Of a stretch of DNA of 64,000 nucleotides, positions 38,899-51,899 are shown piece by piece. The first letter of the stretch is position 1; every line of letters starts with the position of its first letter. The translations under genes and the position numbers were made by a program. Below the pieces are notes generated by a model. It searched no databases and had not been told where the DNA came from. It saw nothing but the letters and a program-made list of their open reading frames with translations. This DNA comes from Plasmodium brasilianum (lineage: Eukaryota > Apicomplexa > Aconoidasida > Haemosporida > Plasmodiidae): the NCBI RefSeq assembly GCF_023973825.1, contig NC_090115.1, positions 1 to 64,000 of the forward strand, written 5' to 3'.

Positions 38899-39863
38899 AT
38901 GAAGATTCTATTTATAATTAAAATTTATACGTTTATACTTTTAAAAGGGATATATCATATTTACAATTATATGGTAGTATAATTTTATTAGAGGAAATTT
39001 ATTTTATTCAAAAATTACTAGATTTAATTTTAGTAGTACTGTTTTTTTATCATCACATTTTATTTTCTTTAAAATGACATATATCCACTTCTTATTTTTA
39101 GATTAATTTTAACAAATCTATGGATAAGTATTACAATCTTGATATAAATGTAGATACAAAAATATGTCGTTTATTAGCAAAATGTGAACAGATTAAGGAT
39201 TCATATGTTGCAGGGTTAAAACAGAAGATACCAAATTATGGAGAGAATGAAAAATATAATATATCTAATTATGAAAAGACGCTAAAAGTAAAGAACAAAC
39301 AATCAAATGGAAGTTCATCAAAAAGCACGAGAAGACAAAATCAAGCAATTAAAAATAAATCGTGCATGTTTGAAACAAAAAAATATTCTCGTCTTGAAAA
39401 AAAAATATTTAAGGAACTTGATTATTTCGATTTTCTTAAAAACAACAAAAATATTAGTGATAAGCTTTACAAAAAGATTATACGTAAAAAATGTGGCTTG
39501 CGAATTGCTTTACCTTTATTATTGTTCTTGTTTTTATCAATATCACTAATATTTGATTTGTTTTGTGGTTATGGTCTTATAGGGAATTTGTTTGTTGTAC
39601 TGAAGATGTTCTCATTAACTGAATGGATGAATCCTTTTAATAAATGGTTGTTTGCTTCCCCTTTTAGCTGGATGGGCGTAAAAAAAATACAAGTGACGAT
39701 GGGGGAAGTGATAAGCTACAAGTCTAGTATTATTACTAGTTTTTTTAGTTTTCTAATTTATTTCCTACCTCTCCTCATATTAGGTGTCACCATTATAGTA
39801 GCGATATTTTATTATCATACAAAAGTAAAAAAATTTGAAAATATTAAGTACAGGAAAAAGTAA
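38899..39863 (+). CDS. fam-l exported protein, complete, plus strand
   Basis: Two exons, 38899-38973 and 39102-39863, encode 278 residues. Exon 1 (MKILFIIKIYTFILLKGIYH) is four codons shorter at its start than in the other fam-l genes here. The sequence GTA GAA CAA AAA precedes the ATG where relatives have ATG GAA/AAA CAA AAA, so the ancestral start seems to have mutated and an inner Met now serves. The intron is 128 nt, GTAGTA to TTTTTAG. Exon 2 has RLLAK (PEXEL-like, about residues 48-52), Lys/Asn-rich N-terminal sequence, and the conserved block KKIFKELDYFDFLKNNKNIS. The first membrane segment follows RIALPLLLFLFLSISLIF and the second YFLPLLILGVTIIVAIFYYH. The basic tail ends FENIKYRKK. 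Known for the family: predicted exported, RH5-like fold proposed, function unknown. Confidence 0.87.
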
Positions 39864-42483
39864 AATATACAGTAAGGAATATGATTTTTTATCTAGAGAA
39901 GTCATTAGTATAATGAAATAATCGTAGTATCATTAATGATATACTTAATAAATGCTTCCTAAACTTCTTAAACTTTATGAATGCACATTCATAATCCAAA
40001 TAATTTTTGTGTACAACTGTAGAATATTATATTCTTAGTTTTTTTGTAAATTTCAAAGTTTTAATATTTTTCAATTTGTATTATAAAGTATCATTTTAAC
40101 TTTATATGTTATAGCTTAAAGCATATATTTGTATCTCTAAATAAATTTTTAGCAAAAATATATATGTGTAATTTATAATTAATATATAATAGGATAATTC
40201 ATATAATTTTGTTGAATTCGTGTGATAATTTATATCAAATATATATAAAAGAGTACTTTTCACTTTTTCACCTTTTCTATTGAAAAATAATCATTTGTTA
40301 AAATAATTAAAAAAATGTATTATTAGTTTCAAATTAACAATAATTTTGTCTTTTTCTGCTTGCATTGAAATAGAGTATATTTCTCTGTATTGATATATAT
40401 ATAAGCATATTTTATTTTTTACTTAAATAAAATTTAATATTTATTCTATAAAATAGGTCTTATAACGAACATGTAATAAAATATATTTTTTGTAGAATTT
40501 TATTTAATGAGTATATAGTTTTTTTTTACATGATATAAATGTGAAGCTATATATATATAGAAAAATAATATTCTTTATATATATATATATGGATTATTTA
40601 TAATTGTTTGCTGTTGTAGGAACTATGAATATTTACAACATAAGAATTAAACAATTTATCATAGTTCATAATTGCAACTTTACTTAAATTTTTTGTAAAA
40701 TAATTTTATATATGTCAAATTGAAAATTAATAAATGCACATATTATATGTTGTTTTTATTTTATACCTCATTTAAGAACTAATTTAATGAATTAAATTTG
40801 ATCGCACATTAATAAATAATAAATTCAAAAAAAAAATTTATACTTTTTAAATGTAAATTTCTAAAAATATGATATACATATCTGCGAAAATTTTAATTTT
40901 AATTTTGAGTAGTTAAAAAATATGTATATTTTATAAAATCATATAAAAATATGTATGTATTTATTTTTGTTTATAAATGTACCAAGGAACAAATACTTCT
41001 TTAATGGTGCATAAACATTTAGATAATCTATATTGATAATTTCTAACTCATTTACATCTATAGAGTTCATTTTGTTAATAAAATAAAATTAAAAAAAATG
41101 TATTATTTTTTTATAGGTGATTTATAAATACAAGATAGTATTTTCTTTGGTTAGATACATTTTATTAATGTATATTTAACAATCTATTAAATTATTTTAT
41201 TTTATTTTTTTACATTTATTTTGTTTGAAAAATGAAAGTTATAGCTATAAAAGAATTACTAACGGTAAATATAAACTATAGGTTTTTTTGTATATGCTTA
41301 TATTAATATTAAATTTTTAGATAATATATTTATATACGTCCATAAATAGTAGACATAAATATGTAAATAATTACGAAAAAGTGATGAATATTTTGTAGAA
41401 AATATAGATCTATTTTAATTATTTTTAATGATAATTTGTGGTTCTACCGACAAATAACATATTTAAGAAATTTACAATTTTGGGAGCGTGAAAAAAAGGA
41501 TTCATACATATTATAAATTAATATATGAATACATTTAATTAAAGCATTAAATCATTTAATGGCACAAAACATATAAATAGCATATAATATATTTATGTAT
41601 GAATTCCCAATAAAATAAATATTTAACTAATTTTTGTAAAATTGAATTATTGCTAGAATTATAAGCAATAATAATGTAATACTTGGTTTTTACATTTCAC
41701 ATAATTGTAATGGTTTAGAGTACCTAAGTTATTAAATAAATATAAATAAGCAACATTACATAAAGATATTATTTATTATATATTTATGAATTTACAAATT
41801 TAGGATATACAAAAAAATCAAATTAAAATAACAAAATTAAATGCATATTAAAAAACTTTTTACAATAAATATTTTTTCTACAATATTTTTCATAAAATTA
41901 TTTAATAGAATAAAAATTGAGTTTTTTCCCTTAAATAATATACATGTATGTGCAAATAAATAAAAGGAAATACATCCGATTTCTATCATTAAATGTAATA
42001 CAAGACATAATTATTGCTAATTTAAAACAAATATTATGTTTTCAAAATATAATGAAAAAATAATAATTTGAGACTAAGAACAATGTAAAAAACGAAGAGA
42101 AACGATTTTTATATCATGTTTAAATTATCACAATCCAATAATATTAGATAAATAGTGGTAATATATATTCATTTTAAAGCATATGCATATATTGTTCATG
42201 AAAATGTATTCAAATACAAAAATATATATATGAAACCATAATTCTTAAATCATGGACACACAAATAGTAAAAAATTGATAGAATTAAAAATTTCACACTA
42301 ACAAAATAACTAAAAATATCCATATTTACTTCTTTTTATCAAAGAGACCATATATATGTTGGGACATTTATGAGATATAAGCAATGTGAATATGTCTATA
42401 AAGTATATCACTAGTTATTTAACAAATATTGCTTCACATTAATGAATAATTTACAGAATAAATTATATTTCCTACTATTCATT
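39864..42483. other. Convergent intergenic region between opposite fam-l genes
   Basis: This is the strand switch: the plus-strand fam-l gene on the left and the minus-strand array on the right meet tail to tail. The right part holds the first copy of the 3.5-kb array's intergenic core. No gene is seen. Confidence 0.6.
41220..41450. repeat. Array intergenic core, copy 1
   Basis: The diverged repeat has these landmarks: TTTGAAAAATGAA, AATATAAACTATA, then GTAGAAAATA and TTTTAATTATTTTTAATGAT. Related cores occur near 44.8, 48.3, 52.0, 55.3, 59.0 and 62.2 kb. It ends about 1.03 kb before the 3' end of the fam-l gene at 42484. Confidence 0.65.
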
Positions 42484-43475
42484 TTATCTTTTCCTATAAT
42501 TAATTTTTTTGTATTTTTTAACTATTTTATGGTAATAAAAAAAGACAAAAATAACTATGACGCCTAATATAAGAAAAGGTAGGCAATATATAGGAATACC
42601 AAATAAACTCCCTAATAAACTCTTTTGCTTCATAGTTTCATCTAATATATCTCCGGCCTCCGAAAATGGAATTTTCCAAAACCATTCTTTTTCCTTTACC
42701 ATCTCAAAAATTTTTGTAAACCAATTGGACTTAAAAACGTCAGTAGGGACCGAATTAACTAGTGATATAAGTAAACACTTTTTAATTGAAATACCTAGTG
42801 AATAATCTACTATGAATAATATTAAGAACAAAAAGAATAATAATACTAGTGTAGCAATTCGTAATCCGTATTTTTTACCTATGACTTTTTTGTAAAGCTT
42901 ATTACTAATTGTCCTGTTATTTTTAAGAAAATTTATGTAATCTAGTTCCTTGAATACTTTTTTTTCATTATTGGAATATTTTTTTGTTGTATATGTACAA
43001 TTTTTATTCTTCTTATCTTGTTTTTGTCCTCTAGGATTCTTTGAAGAACATTCATTTGATTGTTTGTTTTTTCCTGTGTTTCCCTTTTCATTATTAGTTA
43101 TATCACATTCCTCGTTAACTCTGTTATATGGTGTTTTTTGTTTTAATTCTGATACATATGAAACATTATCCTGTTTATATTTTGCTAGTAATCTATACGA
43201 TATTGTATCTAATTTCTTACAATGGATGTAGTTTTCTTCCGAGGATTTGTTAAATGTACTCTAAAAAAAAAAAAATCAATATTTGTTATTTAAAATTTAA
43301 AATAACTTCATGCTAAAATATACCATTAATATAAATAAAATATAATAAATATGAATAATGTAAATATTCTTAAATAATTTTTCCATACCATATCATTGTT
43401 AAAATGGCATATCCATAATAAAAGGATAAATGTATAAATTTTTATGTAAAAGAGAAACTTAACCTTTTGTTCCAT
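42484..43475 (-). CDS. fam-l exported protein, complete
   Basis: Two exons, 43389-43475 and 42484-43260, encode 287 residues. Exon 1 begins MEQKVKFLFYIK and ends WICHFNNDM, with donor GTATGG. The intron is 128 nt and its acceptor is a poly-T AG. Exon 2 (starts STFNKSSEENY) carries RLLAK with Arg at residue 52, Lys/Asn-rich sequence, and KKVFKELDYINFLKNNRTIS. The first membrane segment lies near LVLLFFLFLILFIVDYSLGI. A Trp-containing middle part follows (NWFTKIFEMV, EWFWKIPF), then the second membrane segment LPFLILGVIVIFVFFYYH and the tail KKINYRKR. Exon 2 is open throughout with no frameshift. It is the first gene of the minus-strand array and is more diverged in sequence than the three fam-l copies to its right. 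Confidence 0.88.
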
Positions 43476-43839
43476 AATATATATATTTAATACTGCAATA
43501 TATCCAGTATGCAAATAATTAACAGAAATGCAATATTCTCTCAATGATAAATCATGCTATATCTGTTAAGTTAGTTTTTTATTTTTAGTAATATCTTAGC
43601 AAAATATATAAAACTTCAATATATCTCACAGCAAAAATGAAAAGTAAATTTTAAAATATATTTTAAAATTTTTATATTAATTTTATTGTTAAAAAAAGGA
43701 TTTTACATTATAATTACATAATTTGAATTCGTTCGTAAAATATTTAAAATATGTTATTTAGCAATTTATTTTACTAGGTAATTAAATAATTTTTTTTATT
43801 GATACATTTAAAAGAAAAGAAATTATGATTACTTAATAT

Positions 43840-43905
43840 TTATAAATATTAAGTTTATGTAAAATGGGGAATATATAGAATATATACAACATATATAATA
43901 CATTG
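43840..43905 (-). promoter_or_regulatory. Conserved upstream element, fam-l type
   Basis: The block TTAATATTTATAAATATTAA followed by a GGGGAATATATAGAATATA stretch lies 365-430 bp before the ATG at 43475. It corresponds to the clearer copies before the fam-l genes at 47.0 and 60.9 kb. Confidence 0.45.
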
Positions 43906-44333
43906 TTGTGTATGTTAAGATAATAATAGCTAATTATAACTATATTTTTTTTATTAATTTTTTGTTATTTTACAAAAAATATATTTTGTAAATCTAGTTA
44001 ATGTTAATGAAATATTAATTATTATAATAAAATAATAATATCAATAATAAATGAAGATAGTATAATTATATATAACATACTGTGCTACGTTATTAGTTCT
44101 AATTGCATTAGTGACTGAGGAAATATATGCATTCTTATACAGTATGTAACGTATTTAAAATGTTGTATTAATAATATGATACGTAATTTATAAAAAAAAA
44201 TATATTTTTTTAAAGTTAATTAAAGTCTAGTCATTTTGTTTTTATATTTTAGCGTTTAACCGTTATAATATTTAATTAAATATTATATATACCATTTTTT
44301 GTAACTAATAAATTTGTAAATCCGTATATTTAA

Positions 44334-44355
44334 TTTTTTTTTTTTTTTTTTTTTT
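44334..44355. repeat. Poly-T tract, 22 nt
   Basis: An uninterrupted run of 22 T residues, the longest homopolymer I noticed in the window. Confidence 0.95.
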
Positions 44356-44789
44356 AATTAAATATATATATTTAATATACATTTAGTAAAAAAGCAAAAA
44401 AATAGAGTAAATGTTATGTAAAATATACAGATATAATAACACCTAATTAATATTGTATACGTTTTTATATATAAAGAACAAGAATTCGTATTCATTTTTG
44501 CTGGAAATTTATTTTATTGGAGACATTTATGTTATTTTAACCTAATAAAACTAAATAAATTATTATGCAATGGAAATAATAAAATAGCAATAGAATATAC
44601 TTTATTATTTTCATAAGATATCACAAATATCCCCAATTTATAATAATACATGTAAAAGTCGTTGTAAAACAAAAAATAACCAAACAAATGTAACATATTT
44701 CTTAGCAAGAATCTGAACAGGACTCTTAAATTCTATTCAAAAACACAAAACTAGTATTTATAAATTATATGTAAAAAAAGAATTCGTCT

Positions 44790-45030
44790 TTTTTTAACTT
44801 TTATTTTATTTGAAAAATGAATATTATAAATGTAGATGATTTATTATATTTCGATATAAACTATATGTGTTTTATATATTCAGAAAACAACATTAGATCT
44901 TTACCTAATATATATATAGAGAACCATAAAAGACAGAAAAATATATATAAATTCATACATGCAACTTATGGAAATATTGTAGAAAATACATATTTATTTT
45001 AATTATTTTTAATGATAATTTAGATTTTTT
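44790..45030. repeat. Array intergenic core, copy 2
   Basis: Best-preserved core copy: TTTGAAAAATGAATATTATA, AAACCATAAAAGACAG, TTGTAGAAAATACATATTTA and TTTTAATTATTTTTAATGAT. It contains a 61-codon open frame that looks accidental. The core ends about 0.98 kb before the 3' end of the fam-l gene at 46006. Confidence 0.7.
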
Positions 45031-46005
45031 CGGTTAATAACATATTTTTGGAGATTTATAATTACGAGAGAAAGAGAAAAAAAATATTAGTATATATAAT
45101 ATCTATTAAAGTGTAATTAAATTTAATTCATTAATTTAATAAATTAATTGCACAATACATAAAAAACACGTAGAATGTATATATTTATTATCTTTTACAA
45201 AATCGTATTATCACTACAATTAGGAGTAAAAATAGTATAATAATTGGTATTAATTCTTCCATTAATTGAAGTTACTTAAATCCATAAGTTAGAAATTACA
45301 TATAATACGTAATTAAAAAGTATATTATTTTATTGTTTATTTACAATTTCACATTTTTACAATTCAAGAAAAATTAAATATACATTAAAATAGTTTTTAC
45401 AATATTTATAATATATTTTACATAAAATATATATTATAGAATAAATATTTCGTTTTTTTTATGTAATAAGAATATATACATAAATTTAACCAAATATGAT
45501 AACTTATTATCATTAAGAGCAAAGGAATACAGATTTATTCTTCATTAAATAATAGTAAGTTAATTAATAGCCTGAATAAATAATACTTTTAGGTTAGAAC
45601 AACATGTAATATTTAAAGAAACACTTTTATCTATAAATGTAAACTATCACCCTTCTATAAAATTATATTAATTGTGATGCTATATATTCAAATAAACGAA
45701 GAAATATATGTTTTTCATGGAAATCTATTGAAATGCAAAAATCTAAAAATGAAGAAATAGAATTTAGTCAAGATGAAATTACAATTTATAATATATACTG
45801 AAAAACTTTAAAAATTTCACATTAAAAAAATAACTAAAAGAAGACATATTTACAATTTTTTATCAAAAAGTCCATATACATGTTTGTACATTTATAAAAT
45901 ATAATGAAATATTAGTATATGTATAACATATCTAATTAATGATAGTACAAATATTATTTCGTATTAAATTTTTACAGAAAGAATTATATTTTGTTGTTAT
46001 TAATT

Positions 46006-46993
46006 TTACCTTTTCTTGAATTTAATTTTTTCATATTTTTTAACTTTCTTATGGTAATAAATGAGCGCTATTATAAGTGTAACACCTAATATAAGGAAAG
46101 GAAGGAAATATAATGGAACACCAATTAAACGCCCTAACAATCCATTTTGCTTGTCTACATCCTTCAAATTTTCAATCGTTGGCCATAATGGAGATTTCCA
46201 CAACCAATCTGCGTCTTTCACCCAGCCATAAATTTGTTTGAACCAATCTGATGATAGTACTGATTGATTCCAATTAACCAATGATATCAGCAAACTCTTT
46301 TCAAATGATAAACCTAATGATATATCTATTACCATTAATATTAACAGCAACAAGAAAAATAATACAGGTGTAGCAATTCGTAATCCGTATTTTTTACGTA
46401 TTACTTTTTTGTAAGTATTATTACTAATTGTTCTGTTATTTTTAAGAAAATCTATAAAATCAATTTCTTTGAATATTTTTTTTTCGAAATAGGAACATTT
46501 TTTTTTTTCAAATATACAAGAATTATTTTTAATATCTTGTTTGTGGCCTACAACATTATTTAATGAACTTCTATTTGATTGCTCCCTTTTTCCTATTCCC
46601 CCCTCTACATTATTATATATGGCATTCTCCTTGATAACTCCATTATAAGGTATCTTTTGTTTTAACCATGTAGCATTCGAAACTTTATTTTGTTTACATT
46701 TTTCTAGTAATCGATAAGATCTTGTAACTAATTTTCTATTATTGATGTATATCTCATCCAGAATTTTGTTAATCTTACTCTAAAAAAAGCAATTAAATAT
46801 TCATTATTTAAAAAACACATTATTCTGAAGATAAAATGTAGTATTAATAAAAATAATGCACAAAACGTATGAATAGTTCAAATACACTTTAGTAATATTA
46901 ACGTACTATATCATTGTTAAAACTGAATATCCAAGTTAAAAAGATGAACGCAGTAATTTTAATTTTTAAAAGTGATATAATTTTTTGTTTCAT
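46006..46993 (-). CDS. fam-l exported protein, complete
   Basis: Two exons, 46907-46993 and 46006-46779, encode 286 residues. Exon 1 begins MKQKIISLLKIK with LTWIFSFNNDI, and the donor GTACGT is strong. The intron is 127 nt. Exon 2 carries RLLEK (Arg 52), then KQDIKNNSCIFEKKKCSYFE, KEIDFIDFLKNNRTIS and the first membrane segment (LFFLLLLILMVIDISLGL). A Trp-rich middle follows (DWFKQIYGW, DADWLWKSPLW), then the second membrane segment YFLPFLILGVTLIIALIYYH and a basic tail. An 11-A run encodes the EKKK stretch and is a slippage risk. The C-terminal half is almost identical at DNA level to the pseudogene at 53.0 kb, while the N-terminal halves differ. This mosaic pattern suggests gene conversion or recent duplication. 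Confidence 0.88.
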
Positions 46994-47364
46994 TATATAG
47001 ATTACTAATATTTTAAGGCATAGATTAGCAATAATATAATATTTTTTTAATAACAAAAAATATAATGATTATTTATTTAATATCATTTTTTTTATTATTT
47101 TTTATTTTTTAGTAAAAACTTAAAATATATATATCTTTATATTTTTTAATAGAAAGATAAGGAATAATAACAATAGCAATATATCATAAATTTTTTTTGT
47201 TAATTTTATTTATAATAAGATAAATTTCCTTGGAATAATAAAATTTTAATTCATTATTAAATATTATAAATATATAAATTAATTTTTTATTATATTATAG
47301 TAATTATTTAATTTTTTTTTTATTGATAATTTTAAAAATAAAATAATAAATATATTATTTCCTA

Positions 47365-47430
47365 TAAGTTCGAAATATTGAGATTTTATGAAATATAGAG
47401 AATAGAGATAATACATTATTCTCTATATTA
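47365..47430 (-). promoter_or_regulatory. Conserved upstream element, fam-l type
   Basis: The block AAGTTCGAAATATTGAGATT followed by ATATAGAGAATAGAGATAAT lies 372-437 bp before the ATG at 46993. It matches the copies at 54.4 and 61.3 kb and the reversed copy at 38.5 kb. Confidence 0.55.
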
Positions 47431-48269
47431 AGAGAATAGTTACTAATTTTACTTTTTTTTTTCCTATTAACAATTCAAATTTTATAAGCAATGTATTTTG
47501 GAAAAGCTATTATTATTAATAAATTATTAATTAAAATAATAATAATGATTATGAAGAAAGATATATTTTCATTAATATTTCTTATTATAATAATTATAAT
47601 ACTTTCATTCTTTAATGTTCTATAATATTTTGTTAAATAGGAATATATAGCATGCTACAATATACATAAAACAAAATATATTTTAAATATACATATATTA
47701 TAATTTTTTATTTTCTTTTATTAACATATGAAAGTTGAAATATACACTTAAAATGGTTCACACCTTAATACTATGTGAAATTTTTTTATATTTTTCAAGT
47801 TTCATTTTTCTATATTTTTGAATTAAAAAATATATATTTCGTAAAATTTATTGACATGATAAAGAAAAAAATGGTAATTATTGTGTATAATATGCTCATA
47901 TTAGCATAATATAGGTTAAATATTTTATTTTTTGATAAATCCAATAATAGAATTGATTTTCTTTTTTACTTATAAATATATTAAAAAAGACATTCAAGCA
48001 ATGGTTATAAAATATAATCTAATCAAAAATTGAGAAATAGTAACAATCAAATGATAAATACTGTATGCTCTTTTTTATTGAAACAAATTACGAATACCAA
48101 AAGTTAATAATTCCAGATGTACAATTGCCACTAAAAATAAACATTACAGTAATAATTTTTTAATAATTCATAGGAATATCTTGATTCATAATACTTAAAT
48201 TACAATATTTAAACTGAATGTAAGAATTATATGTAGGGAAAAAAACAAAAATTTTCTTTTTTTTTGTTT

Positions 48270-48500
48270 TTGTTTAAAAAATGAGAATTCTATATATGAA
48301 AGCAATAGTAAGGTAAATATAAACTATATGTATTTTTATATATATTTACAATAACATTTATAATAATTTACTTAATATCCTTATAAAAAACCATAAAGAA
48401 TAGCTTAAAATTATAAATAGATACCTAAACATGATGAATTGGACATAGAAAATACATTTTTGCTTCAATTACTCCAAATGATAATACTGATTTTTACAAA
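48270..48500. repeat. Array intergenic core, copy 3
   Basis: Landmarks are AAAAAATGAGAATTCTATAT, GGTAAATATAAACTATATG, AACCATAAAGAATAG and AGAAAATACATTTTTGCTTC followed by AATGATAATACT. It ends about 1.0 kb before the fam-m pseudogene's 3' end. Confidence 0.6.
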
Positions 48501-49501
48501 GACATATATTTTTTAAAAAATTTATTATGATTGGATAAAAGTAAGAGGAGAAACGTATATTATTTATTAATATTAGATTAATAGTAATTATATAATTTTA
48601 TTATTTAAAGGTATACAAAATAAATAAAACAAATAATATATTTATTTATAATTTTTCAATTTGATGTTTAATTAATTAATTTTTATAAAATTGCATTATC
48701 ACTACAATCAAGAACAGTCATAATATAATTATTAGTTTTAACATTTAACATAATTTTGATCATTAATAGTTTCTTAGTTAATTAATAATTATAAATAAGG
48801 AATAATTTATAAATATAATATTTTATTATATATGGAATCACATATTTAGTCCATGCAAGAAACAAATAATAATAAATTAAGTATATATTACTAGCCCTTT
48901 TGCAATAACAATTTTTTCTATAATGTTTCTCACAAAGCTTATTTTATAAAATAAATATTAATTTTTTTCCTTAAAAGAAAAAATGTATATGCACATATCA
49001 ATACAATGAAATACATTCGATAACTATTATTATATAAAAAAAAGGCACATTAATTGTTAAGTTATTCATAATAAAAAGTTCTCTTAATATCATGAAAAAA
49101 TAATAATTTTAGAATAGGCTAACACGTAAAATAAAAAGAAGCACTTCTTAATACAAGTATAAATTATCTCCGCTCTATAAAATTATGTGATGTGCGCTAT
49201 CATATATTCATTTTAACCAGGATACATATATTTTACATGAGCATCTATGTAAATACTACAATGATAAGAAGAAACCTTCATTTTAGAAGACCTAAATCTA
49301 TAATTTGATATATGAATTCGAAAATATTAAAATATTCAAATTCGAAAAAAATGAAGAACATAATTTTTTATTATGCATCAAAGATTCAATGTATACATAT
49401 ATTTAATAATATAATTATAGCTATAATAGATATGTTTATTAAAAATGTATAACTAAATATATTATTTAATATTAACAACAAAAAAATGCATACTTTTATT
49501 G

Positions 49502-50390
49502 TTAATATTGCACAGTTATGAACTTAATTTTTTTTATATTTTTCATTATTTCTTAAGATCTTAAGAATAGCTAATATAAGTATGGCAGCTAATGTAATAA
49601 GTACGCAAAAAAAAATATTATATAATAATAATCTTTTGCTGCTATGTTTTCGAAGATCTTATATATATACTTCCAGAATTTTTACAAAAGGCTTAATTGT
49701 TATGGACGATTTTCGAATGACGCTAATCCTTTTAATATAGCTAATCGTATTCTCAACAAGTAAAAAATAAATAAATACAACGCAAATTCCTAATTTCTAA
49801 ATTTTACTTTTTTAAAGCTAAATCACGAATTCTTAATATTTTTCCAAATTATTCATTATAATCTTTTTTTGTGATCCATTTTTTATTAAAATGGGAAGGT
49901 TTTTAATCAAGCATTCCATTACTATAATCCAAAAATTCTGTATAGTATTGAGCAATATTTAACAAACTTCTATAAGACTGTTTTTTTTTTTTTTCCTTTG
50001 ATACCCTTTTCAATAATATATTTATTCTTTTTTTGGTTTACTCTATTATATGATATATATTTTTGTAACCCCACTATAATTGAATTCTCATCGTTTTTAT
50101 ATTTTAATAGTTATAGACAATTTCTTCTATCTGATTTTTTATCAGAACGAGAGTTATAATCCAAATATTTCTTAAACATTCTCTACAATATAGAAGTAAT
50201 TATTTGTTATTTAAAAGAATAGTCTAAACTTATATATGTATTAATAAAAGTAAAACACGAAAAATGTGAATAATGCAAATATGCTTAAATAGTATTATCT
50301 TACTACATCATTGTTAAAATAGCATTACCATATTAAAAGGATAAACACAGATAATTTAATAAATGTTTTTGATTCAATTTTTTGTTCTAT
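49502..50390 (-). pseudogene. fam-m pseudogene (start lost, multiple stops)
   Basis: The exon 1 relic, 50304-50390, keeps the family reading EQKIESKTFIKLSVFILLIW, but its first codon is ATA and TAA follows the Trp codon. The donor GTAAGA is intact. The exon 2 relic is about 49502-50182 after a TTGTAG acceptor: RMFKKYLDYNSRSDKK, then TAA and LLKYKNDENSIIVGLQKY. Near the 3' end the fam-m signature reads ILRNNEKYKKN then TAA. An eight-A run, where seven would keep KKIK in frame, causes the shift. It occupies the expected position in the 3.5-kb array. Confidence 0.85.
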
Positions 50391-50739
50391 GGAATAAATA
50401 CTTAATATTCTTATATATTCAATAAAGAAAAAATTAATAATTATTAAATATATCTCTAATAATAGGGCTGCTATATATAATTAAAAAATTTTCTTATTAA
50501 CGCATCATAATTATTTAATAAAATATATATAAGTATAATGCTATTTACAAAGAATATAAAGAAAACTATCATTAAAAATGCATTATATAGTTTTTATAAT
50601 AATTTTATTTAGAATAAGAAAAAGTTCATTGAAAACAACGAATTTCAATGTTTTCAAAAATATTTAGAATACATAATTTAATTATTCTATATAATGCACT
50701 AATGAAAAAATTCTGCGTTAAACTTTTTCATAGTGAATT

Positions 50740-50815
50740 AAAAAAATATATATGTGCTTACTTATATGGCTATTGAATTTATATACACTATAATATGTAT
50801 AGAGTATACATATAT
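50740..50815 (-). promoter_or_regulatory. Conserved upstream element, fam-m type
   Basis: The block TTATATGGCTATTGAATTTA followed by TATACACTATAATATGTATA lies 350-425 bp before the former start at 50390. It closely resembles the block at 57.73 kb. Confidence 0.5.
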
Positions 50816-51899
50816 TACATTGCTAAACATATCGAAGCAATTATTAATAATTTTTAAAGTGTAATCATATTAATAATTCAATGTTTATAAACAATATATT
50901 TTAGAAGAACTAATTATTTCTAAAAAAATATTAATTATTTTAACAAAATAGTAATAATAAATGAAAAGATAACATTTTAAGTCATCTTAAGTATAACACA
51001 TGCTTTAGTTACTCCTTTAGGACGTACAACCTGTTATAGCTTATAATATATATAAAAAGTTGAATTTTTAACTAACTACCTAATATATTAGGAAATATAT
51101 ATTTTAAGTACAGAATAAGCACTAATTTTTTATTTTCCTAGCATAATTTTTAATTGGATTTAATTTGCCTCATATTTTTAAATAAAAAATTGTTATGTTT
51201 ATCTAATTTATTTTTATTGTTTTTTTTTTTAATTTAGTGTATATACTTTAAAGAAATATTAATATATAAAAAAAGAAAATTATCGCAGTATAATTATTCA
51301 ATATATATATATATTATTTTAATAAGTGCAGATATTATAATAAAATATAATGATATTGAATATTTAAAAAAATAATATATATGTATACTTTTTGTTAAAT
51401 TCTTATTAGAAATGAATCAACTCCTAAAGTACTGAATTGTACACTTGTGGTAGTATCACTTTGCATAGACTATAAGTATAATTTTACAAAGAAAATAATA
51501 TGCATGGGTATTTGCATTGATTATATAACACTTTTTAAATTGTGTACAAATGTGATGAATAAAACATACATTAATATTACATTGTAATTTGCACTAGAAT
51601 CTAAGAGATATAAAATTTAAGATATGAAAATTAGTCCAAAAACTATTAGTGCGGATACATTGCACTGTACATATTTAAATAAATATTTTTATAAAAATAA
51701 TATAGGGTAACTCTTTAAATATATTTTATTAAATCTTACGTAACAAATAAAAAAATGTAATGTATTTATAAATAATCCATGAAGAATGAGTTATACTTTA
51801 TTAAATTTATTATATTTAATTAACTATCAATATTAATTTGAAGAAAATACTAATCGTTAATAAAAGCTATATATTTTTTTATACAACCTAAATTTATAT

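Larger units (their letters stand above)
43476..46005. other. Array intergenic unit
   Basis: Holds the upstream element of the gene on the left, a 22-T run and intergenic core copy 2. The 61-codon frame at 44817-45002 falls inside the core. The frame is not kept in the other core copies, so it is not called as a gene. Confidence 0.6.
46994..49501. other. Array intergenic unit
   Basis: Holds the upstream element of the gene at 46006-46993 and intergenic core copy 3. No gene seen. Confidence 0.6.

Noticed and set aside
44817..45002. 61-codon open frame in array core copy 2
   Set aside because: The frame is not preserved in the homologous cores at 41.2, 48.3, 55.3 and 62.2 kb, so it is likely accidental.
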